Of a DNA stretch of 32,223 nt, positions 7,358-15,946 are shown one piece after another. The stretch comes from Victivallales bacterium (lineage in GTDB: Bacteria; Verrucomicrobiota; Lentisphaeria; Oligosphaerales; Oligosphaeraceae): positions 1-32,223 of the forward strand of contig CAAGGB010000091.1 of NCBI GenBank assembly GCA_900769285.1, written 5' to 3'. Positions within the stretch are counted from its first letter, which is position 1; each line of letters starts with the position of its first letter. The position numbers were made by a program, and so were the translations under genes. Under the pieces are notes generated by a model. It ran no database searches. It was not told where the DNA came from and saw nothing but the letters and a program-made list of their open reading frames with translations.

Positions 7358-9082
7358 ATGAGCGAGAACATCACCAGCCAGCGTGTCACCGGCGTCAACG
7401 GCAACATGGTCAGCGTCGCCTTCGACCACAGCGTCACCCAGAACGAGGTCGCCTACATCCTCCCCGCCGACGGCTCGCGCCTCAAGGGCGAGGTCATCCG
7501 CGTGCGCGGCAGGGAGGCCGACATCCAGGTCTACGAGAGCACCACCGGCATCAAGGTCGGGGACCCCGTCGAATTCACCTCCCAGCTCCTCTCCGTCGAG
7601 CTCGGCCCCGGACTCCTCACCCAGGTCTACGACGGCCTCCAGAACCCGCTCCCTGAACTCGCCAAGCAGGCCGGATACTTCCTCAGGCGCGGACTCTACG
7701 TCTACCCCCTCGACCGCACCCGCACCTGGGACTACACCCCCGTCGCCAAGGTCGGCGACACCCTCCAGGCCGGCGACACCGTCGGCACCGTCCCCGAGGG
7801 CATCTTCCAGCACCGCATCATGCTCCCCTTCGCCTGGACCGGCGAATGGACCCTCACCTGGATCGCCCAGCCCGGCGCCTACACCATCGACACCACCGTC
7901 GCCAAGGCCTCCAACGGACAGGAGGAGCGACCCATCACCATGGTCCAGACCTGGCCCGTCAAAATCCCCGTCACCTGCTACGACGAGCGACTCCTCCCCA
8001 GCGAGACCCTCGTCACCCAGGTCCGCACCATCGACACCTTCTTCCCCGTCGCCAAGGGCGGAACCTTCTGCACACCCGGACCCTTCGGCGCCGGCAAGAC
8101 CGTCCTCCAGCACACCCTCTCCCAGCGCTCCGAGGTCGACATCGTCATCGTCGCCGCCTGCGGCGAGCGCGCCGGCGAGGTCGTCGAGATCCTCCGCGAA
8201 TTCCCCCACCTCGACGACCCGCGCACCGGCCGGCACCTCATCGACCGCACCATCATCATCTGCAACACCTCCTCCATGCCCGTCGCCGCCCGCGAGGCCT
8301 CCATCTACACCTCCGTCACCCTCGCCGAGTACTACCGCCAGATGGGACTCCACGTCCTCCTCCTCGCCGACTCCACCTCCCGCTGGGCGCAGGCCCTCCG
8401 CGAGGAGTCCGGACGACTCGAGGAAATCCCCGGCGAGGAGGCCTTCCCCGCCTACCTCGAGTCCCTCGTCGCCGCCTTCTACGAGCGCGCCGGACTCGTC
8501 CGTCTCCGCGACGGCTCCAACGGCTCCATCACCATCTGCGGCGCCGTCTCCCCCGCCGGCGGCAACTTCGAGGAGCCCGTCACCCAGGCCACCCTCAAGG
8601 TCGTCGGCTCCTTCCTCGCCCTCTCCCGCGACCGCGCCAACGCCCGCCGCTACCCCTCCATCCACCCGCTCGAGTCCTGGAGCAAGTACCGCTCCATCGT
8701 CGCGCCCGACAAGATCGCCGCCGCACGCGCCATGCTCCGCGCCGGCAGCGACGTCAATCAGATGATGAAGGTCGTCGGCGAGGAGGGCACCCCCACCGCC
8801 GACTTCGTCACCTACCTCAAGTCCGAGTTCATCGACGCCGTCTACCTCCAGCAGAACACCTTCGACCCCGTCGACAGCGCCTGCGGCGCCGAACGCCAGG
8901 CCTACGTCTTCGACAAGCTCCTCGCCGTCATCCGACACGACTTCGACTTCCCCGACAAGGACGCCGCGCGCTCCTACTTCCTCGAGCTCCGCCAGCTCTT
9001 CATCGACTGGAACTACATGCCATGGAAGTCGCCCGAGTTCCAGTCCCAGGAGACACGCATCGACGCCCGGCTCAACGCCTGA
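7358..9082 (+). CDS. atpA: V-type ATPase catalytic subunit A
   Basis: 574 aa. The catalytic nucleotide-binding subunit of the A3B3 head. The N-terminal beta-barrel (about 8-75) is followed by the A-type non-homologous insert (about 115-200). The P-loop is GPFGAGKT (241-248), GER is at 269-271, and Walker B LHVLLLADST (331-340) contains D338. SGRLEEIPGEEAFPAY starts at 351, and the C-terminal helical domain includes SWSKYRSIVAPD. All catalytic elements are present. AGGA lies 6 nt before the ATG. It follows the DUF2764 gene by 74 nt. Confidence 0.96.
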   Translation: MSENITSQRVTGVNGNMVSVAFDHSVTQNEVAYILPADGSRLKGEVIRVRGREADIQVYESTTGIKVGDPVEFTSQLLSVELGPGLLTQVYDGLQNPLPELAKQAGYFLRRGLYVYPLDRTRTWDYTPVAKVGDTLQAGDTVGTVPEGIFQHRIMLPFAWTGEWTLTWIAQPGAYTIDTTVAKASNGQEERPITMVQTWPVKIPVTCYDERLLPSETLVTQVRTIDTFFPVAKGGTFCTPGPFGAGKTVLQHTLSQRSEVDIVIVAACGERAGEVVEILREFPHLDDPRTGRHLIDRTIIICNTSSMPVAAREASIYTSVTLAEYYRQMGLHVLLLADSTSRWAQALREESGRLEEIPGEEAFPAYLESLVAAFYERAGLVRLRDGSNGSITICGAVSPAGGNFEEPVTQATLKVVGSFLALSRDRANARRYPSIHPLESWSKYRSIVAPDKIAAARAMLRAGSDVNQMMKVVGEEGTPTADFVTYLKSEFIDAVYLQQNTFDPVDSACGAERQAYVFDKLLAVIRHDFDFPDKDAARSYFLELRQLFIDWNYMPWKSPEFQSQETRIDARLNA

Positions 9083-9139
9083 GCCCGCCCGCCTGACCGC
9101 CCCGCCCCGCCCCACCCCACGACACCCACCCATCCCATC

Positions 9140-10447
9140 ATGAGAAAAGTCTACCATCGCATCATCCAGATCAGCGGCAACGTCATCACCGTCGAGGCCG
9201 AGGGCGTCGCCAACGGGGAACTCGCCGAGGTCCGCTCCCCCCGCGGCACCTCCCTCGCCCAGGTCATCCGACTCGACAAGCAGCGCGTCTACCTCCAGGT
9301 CTTCGCCGGCTCCCGCGGCATCGCCACCGACTCCGAGGTCCGCTTCCTCGGACACCCCATGAAGGTCGCCGCCTCCGACGCACTCCTCGGACGCGTCTTC
9401 ACCGGCAACGGCTCACCCCGCGACAAGGGCCCCGCCCTCGCCGACAACCTCATCGACATCGGCGGCCCCTCCGTCAACCCCGCCAACCGCATCATCCCCA
9501 AGAACATGATCCGGACCGGCATCCCCATGATCGACATCTTCAACACCCTCGTCGAAAGCCAGAAGCTCCCCATCTTCTCCGTCGCCGGCGAACCCTACAA
9601 CGAGCTCCTCGCACGCATCGCCATGCAGGCCGAGGTCGACGTCATCGTCCTCGGCGGCATGGGACTCAAGCACGACGACTACCTCACCTTCCGCAACACC
9701 CTCGACGAGCACGGCGCGCTCCCCAGAACCGTCATGTTCATCCACACCGCCTCCGACCCCGTCGTCGAATGCCTCCTCGTCCCCGACATGGCCCTCGCCA
9801 CAGCCGAGCACTTCGCCACCGCCGAGAACAAGCGCGTCCTCGTCCTCCTCACCGACATGACCAACTTCTGCGACGCACTCAAGGAAATCGCCATCACCAT
9901 GGAGCAGATCCCCTCCAACCGAGGCTACCCCGGCGACCTCTACTCCCAGCTCGCCTCCCGCTACGAGAAGGCCGTCGACTTCGAGACCGCCGGCTCCATC
10001 ACCATCCTCGCCGTCACCACCATGCCCGGCGACGACGTCACCCACCCCGTCCCCGACAACACCGGCTACATCACCGAGGGGCAGTTCTACCTCGTCAACG
10101 GACGCATCGAGCCCTTCGGCTCCCTCTCGCGACTCAAGCAGCAGGTCAACTCCGAGACCCGCGCCGACCACCGCGCCCTCATGGACAACATGATACGACT
10201 CTACGCCGAGTACAAAGAGGCACTCGAAAAGCAGTCCATGGGCTTCAGAATGTCCGCCTGGGACGAGAAGCTCCTCAAGTACGGCGAGCTCTTCGAGGCC
10301 CGCATGATGGACCTCTCCGTCAACATCCCCCTCGAACAGGCACTCGACCTCGGCTGGAAGACCCTCGCCGAATGCTTCACCCCCGCCGAGACCGGCATCA
10401 AGTCCGACCTCGTCAAACAGTTCTGGCCCGCAAACCAGCAGGCGTGA
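9140..10447 (+). CDS. atpB: V-type ATPase subunit B
   Basis: 435 aa. The non-catalytic partner of subunit A in the head. The position of the P-loop is occupied by FSVAGEPYNELLARI, lacking the GKT lysine, as expected for subunit B. PSNRGYPGDLYSQLASRYEKA and the following TTMPGDDVTHPVPDNTGYI carry the interface residues and the arginine that completes the catalytic site of A. Full length. No Shine-Dalgarno is visible, so translation may depend on the upstream gene 57 nt away or on an unstructured leader. Confidence 0.96.
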   Translation: MRKVYHRIIQISGNVITVEAEGVANGELAEVRSPRGTSLAQVIRLDKQRVYLQVFAGSRGIATDSEVRFLGHPMKVAASDALLGRVFTGNGSPRDKGPALADNLIDIGGPSVNPANRIIPKNMIRTGIPMIDIFNTLVESQKLPIFSVAGEPYNELLARIAMQAEVDVIVLGGMGLKHDDYLTFRNTLDEHGALPRTVMFIHTASDPVVECLLVPDMALATAEHFATAENKRVLVLLTDMTNFCDALKEIAITMEQIPSNRGYPGDLYSQLASRYEKAVDFETAGSITILAVTTMPGDDVTHPVPDNTGYITEGQFYLVNGRIEPFGSLSRLKQQVNSETRADHRALMDNMIRLYAEYKEALEKQSMGFRMSAWDEKLLKYGELFEARMMDLSVNIPLEQALDLGWKTLAECFTPAETGIKSDLVKQFWPANQQA

Positions 10448-10454
10448 CCCAGCC

Positions 10455-11069
10455 ATGGCCAAAATCAAACTGACCAAGAACGAGCTCAAAGTCCAGCGCG
10501 ACGCCCTCAAGCGCTTCGAACGCTACCTCCCAACACTCCAGCTCAAGAAGCAGCAGCTCCAGCTCGAGGTGCGCCAGACACGCGAGGCCGTCGCCGACGT
10601 CGCCGAGCAGCGACGCGCCCTCCAGCAGCGCTCGCAGGCCTGCATCGCCCTCTTCAGCGGCAACGACGCGCCCTCCCTCGAGGGACTCATCGCCGTCCGG
10701 CAGTGGAACGTCTCCATCCGCAACATCGCCGGCACCGACATCCCCGTCTTCGACTCCATCGTCTTCGACACCCCCGACTACGACCTCTTCGACACACCCG
10801 TCTGGTTCGACGACGCCCTCGCCGTCGTCCGGCAGACCATCGAGCTCGAACTCCGCCGGAAGCTCCTCGAGGAGACACTCCAGAAGCTCGAGCACGAGCT
10901 CCGCGTCGTCACCCAGCGCGTCAACCTCTTCGAGAAGGTCATGATCCCCGACGCCAAGGAGAACATCCGCGTCATCAACATCTACCTCGGAGACCAGCAG
11001 ACCAACTCCGTCGGACGCTCCAAGATCGCCAAGGCCAAGTGCGCCGCACGCGACGCCACCATCGCCTAA
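10455..11069 (+). CDS. atpD: V-type ATPase subunit D (central rotor shaft)
   Basis: 204 aa. Subunit D is the rotating shaft inside the head. The family signatures at both ends are clear: LTKNELKVQRDALKRFERY (6-24) opens the N-terminal coiled-coil helix, and VTQRVNLFEKVMIPDAKENI followed by INIYLGDQQTNSVGRSK marks the C-terminal helix. Its ATG lies 7 nt after the atpB stop, so it is probably translationally coupled to atpB. Confidence 0.94.
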   Translation: MAKIKLTKNELKVQRDALKRFERYLPTLQLKKQQLQLEVRQTREAVADVAEQRRALQQRSQACIALFSGNDAPSLEGLIAVRQWNVSIRNIAGTDIPVFDSIVFDTPDYDLFDTPVWFDDALAVVRQTIELELRRKLLEETLQKLEHELRVVTQRVNLFEKVMIPDAKENIRVINIYLGDQQTNSVGRSKIAKAKCAARDATIA

Positions 11070-11093
11070 CCACACCCCCATCGGAGAACAGCC

Positions 11094-12875
11094 GTGATCG
11101 TCACCATGAAAAAAGTCACCGTCATCTGCCTCGCCGGCGAAAAGGCCGCCGCCGTCCAGATGATGCAGAAGCTGGGCACGCTCCACGCCGCCATCGAACA
11201 GCAGCCCGCCACCCCCGACCTCGACGCCGCACGACGCAGCCTCGAGAACCTCGACCGCGCACTCCGCGCGCTCCAGAACCACGGCGACCCCACCGCCCAG
11301 AAGCCCGACCTCAAGCCCGCCGACGCACTCCGCCAGATCACCGACATCCTCGCCCGCCGACAGACACTCGACGCCGACCTCGACGCCGCACGCCGTGACC
11401 TCGCCCTCCTCGAGCCCTGGGGCTCCTTCAGCGCCGACGCACTCGACCGCCTCCGCAGCCGCGGACTCGCCGTCGAGCTCTGCGTCACCACCCCCGCCGC
11501 CCTCGAGAGGCTTCAGCTCCCCCAAGACGCCGCCGTCAAGGTCATCAGCGGTGACCAGAGCCGCGTCCACGTCGCCGTCATCGCCGACCACCCCCTCCAG
11601 GATCTCCCGCTCACCCGCGCACAGCTCCCCGACTGCACCAGCATCCCCGAACTCCAGCGCCGCCTCGCCGACGACCAGCGGCAGCTCAACGACGACCGCC
11701 ACACCCTCGCACAGCTCGCGCCCCTCCACGACGACATCGCCGCACTCCGGCCACAGCTCGAGGACCAGCTCCAGTTCGCCGCCACCCGCGACGCCATGGC
11801 CGAGTCCGGAACCCTCGCCTACCTCGTCGGCTACATCCCCGAACGAAAGCTCGACGGACTCCTCGCCGCCGCGCGACGCAGCGGCTGGGCCATCCGGCAC
11901 GAGGACATCCAGCCCGACGACCGCAGTGTCCCCACCCTCCTCGACATCCCCAGACGCTTCGCCATCGCACAGGCCATCTTCGACTTCGTCGGCATCCTCC
12001 CCGGATACTTCGAGACCGACGTCTCCATCTCCATGCTCCTCTTCCTCTCACTCTTCTGCGGCATGCTCATCGGCGACGCCGGCTACGGGCTCATCCTCAC
12101 CGCCGTCACCCTCCTCGGACTCCGCAAGGCATCCGGCAACGCCGCCCGCAACGGCCTCAAGGTCCTCCTCTGCATGTCCCTCTGCACCCTCGCCTTCGGA
12201 GCCCTCTCCGGAAACTGGTTCGGCATCCCACCCTCCAGAATGCCCGCGCCACTCGCCGGACTCCCCTGGCTCTCCGCCGACACCACCCAGAGCCACATCA
12301 AGCTCCTCTGCTTCTTCATCGGCGCCGCACACCTCTCCGTCGCCCACATCTGGAACGCCATCCGCCTACGCGCCTCCGTCCGCGACATCCTCGGCAACGT
12401 CGGCTGGACTCTCTTCATCTGGGCCAACTTCTTCGCCGCCTCGCAGCTCATCGCCGACGGCATCCCCCACACCCAGACGCTCATGTACGCCCTCTACGGC
12501 GTCGGCGCCGTCCTCATCATCCTCTTCTCCATCAACTGGCATGACCTCGGCGACGTCATCTACTCGCCCTTCTCCTTCATCAACTCCTTCGTCGACATCC
12601 TCTCCTACATCCGCCTCTTCGCCGTCGGACTCTCCGGCGTCTACATCGCCAACAGCTTCAACGGCATGGTCGCCTCCATCTGGGACACCTCCATCTGGCT
12701 CGCGCCCGCCGCCATCATCGTCCTCCTCCTCGGACACCTCCTCAACATCGCCATGGCCGCGCTCTCCATCCTCGTCCACGGCGTCCGACTCAACACCCTC
12801 GAATTCTCCGGACACATGGGACTGACCTGGTCCGGCAGACCCTACCGGCCACTCCGGCGCACCGCCGAGGGCTGA
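11094..12875 (+). CDS. atpI: V-type ATPase membrane subunit I (a-subunit)
   Basis: 593 aa. The membrane stator that forms the ion half-channels against the K ring. The cytoplasmic N-terminal half (1-290) has helical stretches; about seven or eight membrane spans follow (from about 295 to 565). The essential arginine is R507 in SYIRLFAVGLSG, and VHGVRLNTLEFSGHM closes the protein. The start is a GTG at 11094, since GGAG (11082-11085) is spaced 8 nt upstream, whereas the in-frame ATG at 11106 would be too far. It begins 24 nt after atpD. Confidence 0.94.
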   Translation: MIVTMKKVTVICLAGEKAAAVQMMQKLGTLHAAIEQQPATPDLDAARRSLENLDRALRALQNHGDPTAQKPDLKPADALRQITDILARRQTLDADLDAARRDLALLEPWGSFSADALDRLRSRGLAVELCVTTPAALERLQLPQDAAVKVISGDQSRVHVAVIADHPLQDLPLTRAQLPDCTSIPELQRRLADDQRQLNDDRHTLAQLAPLHDDIAALRPQLEDQLQFAATRDAMAESGTLAYLVGYIPERKLDGLLAAARRSGWAIRHEDIQPDDRSVPTLLDIPRRFAIAQAIFDFVGILPGYFETDVSISMLLFLSLFCGMLIGDAGYGLILTAVTLLGLRKASGNAARNGLKVLLCMSLCTLAFGALSGNWFGIPPSRMPAPLAGLPWLSADTTQSHIKLLCFFIGAAHLSVAHIWNAIRLRASVRDILGNVGWTLFIWANFFAASQLIADGIPHTQTLMYALYGVGAVLIILFSINWHDLGDVIYSPFSFINSFVDILSYIRLFAVGLSGVYIANSFNGMVASIWDTSIWLAPAAIIVLLLGHLLNIAMAALSILVHGVRLNTLEFSGHMGLTWSGRPYRPLRRTAEG

Positions 12876-12979
12876 CACGCCATCGTCCCCGCACACACAC
12901 CCTGCACCTTTTCTTCAATCATTCGTCCATTCATAACCAGAACCCCTTTCCCCCCGCATCAACGCAAAGGAGCAAACAC

Positions 12980-13438
12980 ATGGATCCCCAGACTCAAATT
13001 GCCCTCGCCAAAGCCGGCGCCTTCTGCGCCATGGGCATCGCCGCCCTCGGCTCCGCCTACGGCTGCGGCGTCGCCGGCGCCTCCGCCATCGGCAGTTGGA
13101 AGAAGTGCTACGCCCAGGGCAAGGCCGCGCCCTTCCAGCTTTCCATCCTCACCGGCGCACCCATGACCCAGACCATCTACGGCCTCATCCTCATGACCAT
13201 CCTCAAGGGCAAGGCCGTCGCCGAATTCGCCGCCAACTGGCCCATGCTCCTCATCGTCGGCCTCCTCGGCGGACTCGCCATCGCCCTCTCCGCCGTCTTC
13301 CAGGGACGCGCCGCCGCCGGCGCCTGCGACGCCTTCGCCGAGACCGGACAGGGCTTCACCAACTACCTCCTCGCCCTCGGCATCATCGAGACCATCGCCA
13401 TCTTCGCCATGGTCTTCGCCATCATGCTCGTCGGCTAA
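12980..13438 (+). CDS. atpK: V-type ATPase proteolipid subunit K
   Basis: 152 aa, four membrane helices (two hairpins). It forms the rotor ring that binds the transported ion. The single essential carboxylate is E137 in helix 4 (GIIETIA); helix 2 has Q64 where a c-subunit would have an acid, as in V-type rings. The set T63, Q64 (PMTQTIYG), Q108 (FQGR) and E137 matches by spacing the Na+ ligands T64, Q65, Q110 and E139 of Enterococcus hirae NtpK, so Na+ coupling is likely. AAAGGAG (12966-12972) precedes the ATG. It is the last gene of the operon, 104 nt after atpI, with a terminator behind it. Confidence 0.95.
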   Translation: MDPQTQIALAKAGAFCAMGIAALGSAYGCGVAGASAIGSWKKCYAQGKAAPFQLSILTGAPMTQTIYGLILMTILKGKAVAEFAANWPMLLIVGLLGGLAIALSAVFQGRAAAGACDAFAETGQGFTNYLLALGIIETIAIFAMVFAIMLVG

Positions 13439-13502
13439 TCACCCATCTCACCATCAGGGGGCAACGCGACGCCACTCGCCGCGACGCCCCCCCATACCTC
13501 AA

Positions 13503-13554
13503 GCCCCCAGACGGCTCGGACGCTTCCCGTCCCCCGTCTGGGGGCCGCCTTTTT
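13503..13554 (+). terminator. Rho-independent terminator of the V-ATPase operon
   Basis: GCCCCCAGACGG (13503-13514) pairs perfectly with CCGTCTGGGGGC (13534-13545) across a 19-nt loop, followed by CGCC and five T (13550-13554). It lies 65 nt after the atpK stop. Confidence 0.85.
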
Positions 13555-13627
13555 CTCCACACCAACTAGCAAGGCCAAAACCCGAAACTATATTTGGGAC
13601 TGTCTGCAAAGCACGCTAGTACTTAAT
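13555..13627. other. Junction between ATPase terminator and insertion sequence
   Basis: Base composition drops sharply here. No gene or motif is seen apart from the flank of the IS left end. The whole space between atpK and the transposase start (13439-13764) otherwise contains only the terminator, the IS inverted repeat and the transposase promoter. Confidence 0.5.
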
Positions 13628-13641
13628 CTGTAACTTTTATT
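13628..13641 (+). repeat. IS left terminal inverted repeat
   Basis: CTGTAACTTTTATT, the exact inverse complement of 15326-15339. Inside it the match continues in part (xTAGGxxG on both ends). Confidence 0.85.
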
Positions 13642-13706
13642 ATAGGTTGCCCTGTGAAGGTGAGCTGAGTTCCTGTAACATATTGGAATAAAATTATATA
13701 AGTAAT

Positions 13707-13734
13707 TTGAATCCCTGCTTTTTTGTGCTATATT
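13707..13734 (+). promoter_or_regulatory. Probable transposase promoter
   Basis: -35 TTGAAT (13707-13712), 16-nt spacer, -10 TATATT (13729-13734). Transcription would start near 13741, downstream of a possible TTG start at 13723, which supports the ATG at 13765 as the real start. Confidence 0.5.
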
Positions 13735-13764
13735 AAGGACAACCTATTTAGGGAGACCTTTATT

Positions 13765-15330
13765 ATGACTGAAAAACCAATCTGGGTTCAAAACTTCAAT
13801 CGTCCTCAAGGGACTGAAATTAAGCACATAGGCAATCATTGGTATTTATATGAAAGATTGAGTATCTATGATCACGAAAAAAAGTGTAAACGAAAAAAAT
13901 CCGGGCGTTGTCTTGGAACTATAAAAGAGACTGGGTTTGTTCCAAGCAAGAGGCATTCGCCCATAGCTAAGATTCATGATATTGAAATCGAGACACGAGA
14001 ATACGGAGCAACAAAACTCCTTGTCAACCAATCGGCAAATATTCTGGAGCGCCTGAAAAAGAACTTTCCTGATAGCTGGAGGGAGATTTATGTTCTTGCA
14101 ATTCTAAAATGCAAAGAACAGGCTCCTCTCAAAAAAACTGATTTTTTCTATCATACATCATATCTGGGAGAATTGTTTCCAGGTCTATCCTTAAGCGCCA
14201 GCAGAATCTCCGAGATTCTTCGTATGCTTGGAAATGAAAGGGAACGCATCAAAAAATATATGAAGGAGGATCTTGGAGAAGATAGCAAAATTGTTTTTGA
14301 TGGTCACAGAATCATCAGTAACTCCAATACATTGGAATATGCACGTGTTGGTTACGACAGCAAAAGACGGTTTATGCCGCAGGTCAATCTAATTTATATG
14401 TTTGATGTCTCGGAATCAAAACGCTTTCCAGTCTTTTATAAACAGTTTTCTGGAGATGTTCCAGATGTAGCAGCTTTTAGTGATATTTTGGTAGAGTCAT
14501 ATGCATCATATAAAAAGTCATTAGTAATTGCAGACAAAGGATTTGAGAGTAGAATTAATGAAGAGATAATGTCTGACTCCTCTTTGTATTACCTTTTGGC
14601 AATACGTCGTGGATGTGCTGACGTGAAAAACATACCAGATAGACCAGATAGCTATCAATATGTCTTCCCTTTTCGAGATCGCGCCATATATTGTTCAGAA
14701 TATGAAAGGGAAGATTATAAAATATTCCTTTTTTATGATATGGCGTTGGCAAATGATGAGACTCTTGATACAGTCAAAAGACTAGTCAATAAGAATCAGG
14801 TTATTGAAGTAAAGCATACAAGAGAAGAAAAGAGAAGAAGTAAGGGAAAAGCTAGGCTAAGCGAGGAGGAATACAACAATTTAACTCCTATAGATATTGC
14901 AGAAGCCATGCAACAGAAACGCTCAACTGGAACTTTTATCCTTAAGACTAATAAGAAGGAATTAAATTGTATGCAAGCATATTATTTATATAAAATAAGA
15001 AATGAAATAGAAGACAGCTTTAATTCATATGACTCAACTCTGGATTGTTCAGCAAGCTATATGCAACATCAAGATTCATTTGAAGGCTGGTTGTTTATAA
15101 ATCATTTATCCTTGCAGATATTATATAATGTTATAAATTATATATCTGAAAAAGATTTAACAAATCAATATTCTTTTAAAGATGCTATGGATTACCTTAA
15201 GGGTATTCGCGTAGACAAAATAGAAGGCAAGTGGATATTAACAAAAATGACAAAACATACCAAGAAAATTTGTGATGATTTAGGTATAATAATTCAAAGT
15301 CCAGAGAATGACGAGGACTCCCTAAAATAA
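13765..15330 (+). CDS. Transposase, DDE type, IS4 superfamily (IS1634-like)
   Basis: 521 aa from ATG 13765; AGGGAGA (13750-13756) lies 8 nt before it. It cuts and joins DNA at the IS ends. The DDE triad is visible: D179 in IVFDGH, D257 in IADKGFES, and E416 in YKIRNEIEDSF, where Y409, R412 and E416 form the Y(2)R(3)E part of the IS4 signature; the usual following lysine is replaced. The N-terminal part (1-60) has WYLYERLSIYDHEKKCKRKK, as in IS1634-like transposases. The reading frame is uninterrupted and the stop codon TAA (15328-15330) lies inside the right inverted repeat, so the element looks functional. Confidence 0.88.
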   Translation: MTEKPIWVQNFNRPQGTEIKHIGNHWYLYERLSIYDHEKKCKRKKSGRCLGTIKETGFVPSKRHSPIAKIHDIEIETREYGATKLLVNQSANILERLKKNFPDSWREIYVLAILKCKEQAPLKKTDFFYHTSYLGELFPGLSLSASRISEILRMLGNERERIKKYMKEDLGEDSKIVFDGHRIISNSNTLEYARVGYDSKRRFMPQVNLIYMFDVSESKRFPVFYKQFSGDVPDVAAFSDILVESYASYKKSLVIADKGFESRINEEIMSDSSLYYLLAIRRGCADVKNIPDRPDSYQYVFPFRDRAIYCSEYEREDYKIFLFYDMALANDETLDTVKRLVNKNQVIEVKHTREEKRRSKGKARLSEEEYNNLTPIDIAEAMQQKRSTGTFILKTNKKELNCMQAYYLYKIRNEIEDSFNSYDSTLDCSASYMQHQDSFEGWLFINHLSLQILYNVINYISEKDLTNQYSFKDAMDYLKGIRVDKIEGKWILTKMTKHTKKICDDLGIIIQSPENDEDSLK

Positions 15331-15339
15331 AAGTTACAG
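15326..15339 (-). repeat. IS right terminal inverted repeat
   Basis: AATAAAAGTTACAG, the perfect complement of the left end. The transposase stop codon is contained in it. Confidence 0.85.
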
Positions 15340-15344
15340 TCTAA

Positions 15345-15940
15345 TCAGCATTCAGATTCATTCAAAGAGCGAAGAACTTGAAGCCCTTTTTCAGTCAAAC
15401 GATACTTCTGGTATTGGGAAGTCTGAGCGAGCTTAGTACGCTCGACGTATCCAGCATTCATCGCTACATTGATATAACGCTGACGCAAACGTTTTCTATC
15501 GCGAATGCCAATTTTAGCAAGCAATTCGGCGTTTCCTGCCTCTCCGTCTTGTAAGGCCATCAGCAAACGGATAACCAGTATATCTTTTGGGATGTCGCCA
15601 CTGGGGGTGCCACTGGGGGTGCCACTGGGGGTGCCACTGGGGGTGCCACTGGGGAAGGATATAGCTTCACCGTGGTTGTCTGCTTCACCTGATTCCAGCT
15701 GAACCTTCCTAAACGCCGCCTCGGGATTGCGAAAGTATGGTAATAGTGAAGCAGTTCCTCTGTTCGAACTGCGGTGGCTTCAAACCTGACCGAATACATC
15801 GTTCAATCATATCTTCCGTACCCGTTCCCATATGTTCAATGTACTTTGTCAGATAGAACCCGCGGGCAATGAGTTCATTTGGCGGATAGGAGCCATGGGG
15901 TTTGAAAAGATCGGGAATAGTCAATGGGCTGGGAAGATGT
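15345..15940 (-). pseudogene. 3' remnant of an AlbA_2/HATPase_c_4-type transcriptional regulator
   Basis: Only the C-terminal third of this regulator family remains. From about 15936 leftwards one frame reads IARGFYLTKYIEHMGTGTED then MIERCIRSGLKPPQFE, the family's conserved C-terminal ATPase-like segment. That frame stops at 15709, but another takes over at about 15735 (FRNPEAAFRKVQLESGEA). It runs through a Gly-Thr-Pro-Ser repeat encoded by a 12-nt tandem repeat, and ends in the winged-helix domain (LLMALQDGEAGNAELLAKIG, then DRKRLRQRYINVAMNAGYVE) with a stop at 15345-15347. A single frameshift thus explains the break. The N-terminal AlbA_2 domain is missing. It abuts the IS right end, so IS-linked deletion is plausible. 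Confidence 0.7.
15598..15654. repeat. 12-nt tandem repeat inside the regulator remnant
   Basis: The unit CCACTGGGGGTG occurs four times without change (15598-15645), followed by a partial fifth copy. In the regulator's frame on the minus strand it codes for Gly-Thr-Pro-Ser repeats. Family members carry similar repeated linkers between the ATPase-like part and the winged helix. Copy number changes keep the frame. Confidence 0.9.
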
Positions 15941-15946
15941 CCAAGA

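Larger units (their letters stand above)
13628..15339 (+). mobile_element. Insertion sequence, IS4 superfamily (IS1634-like), intact
   Basis: 1712 bp bounded by a perfect 14-bp terminal inverted repeat: CTGTAACTTTTATT at 13628-13641 and its complement at 15326-15339, with partial matching further in. It holds one transposase gene whose stop codon lies inside the right repeat. It is strongly AT-rich compared with the host backbone, so it arrived recently. The flanks (CTTAAT at left, TCTAAT at right) are similar but not an exact target duplication. Confidence 0.85.

Noticed and set aside
13723..13764. Upstream TTG start for the IS transposase
   Set aside because: It lies before the predicted transcription start and has no Shine-Dalgarno, while ATG 13765 has AGGGAGA at good spacing.
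13622..15345. CTTAAT/TCTAAT as a target-site duplication of the IS
   Set aside because: Two of six positions differ, so it is not convincing for a recent insertion.
15598..15654. CRISPR-like array
   Set aside because: The 12-nt units are contiguous with no spacers and encode a protein linker. The 19-nt array at 32168-32223 likewise lacks spacers.
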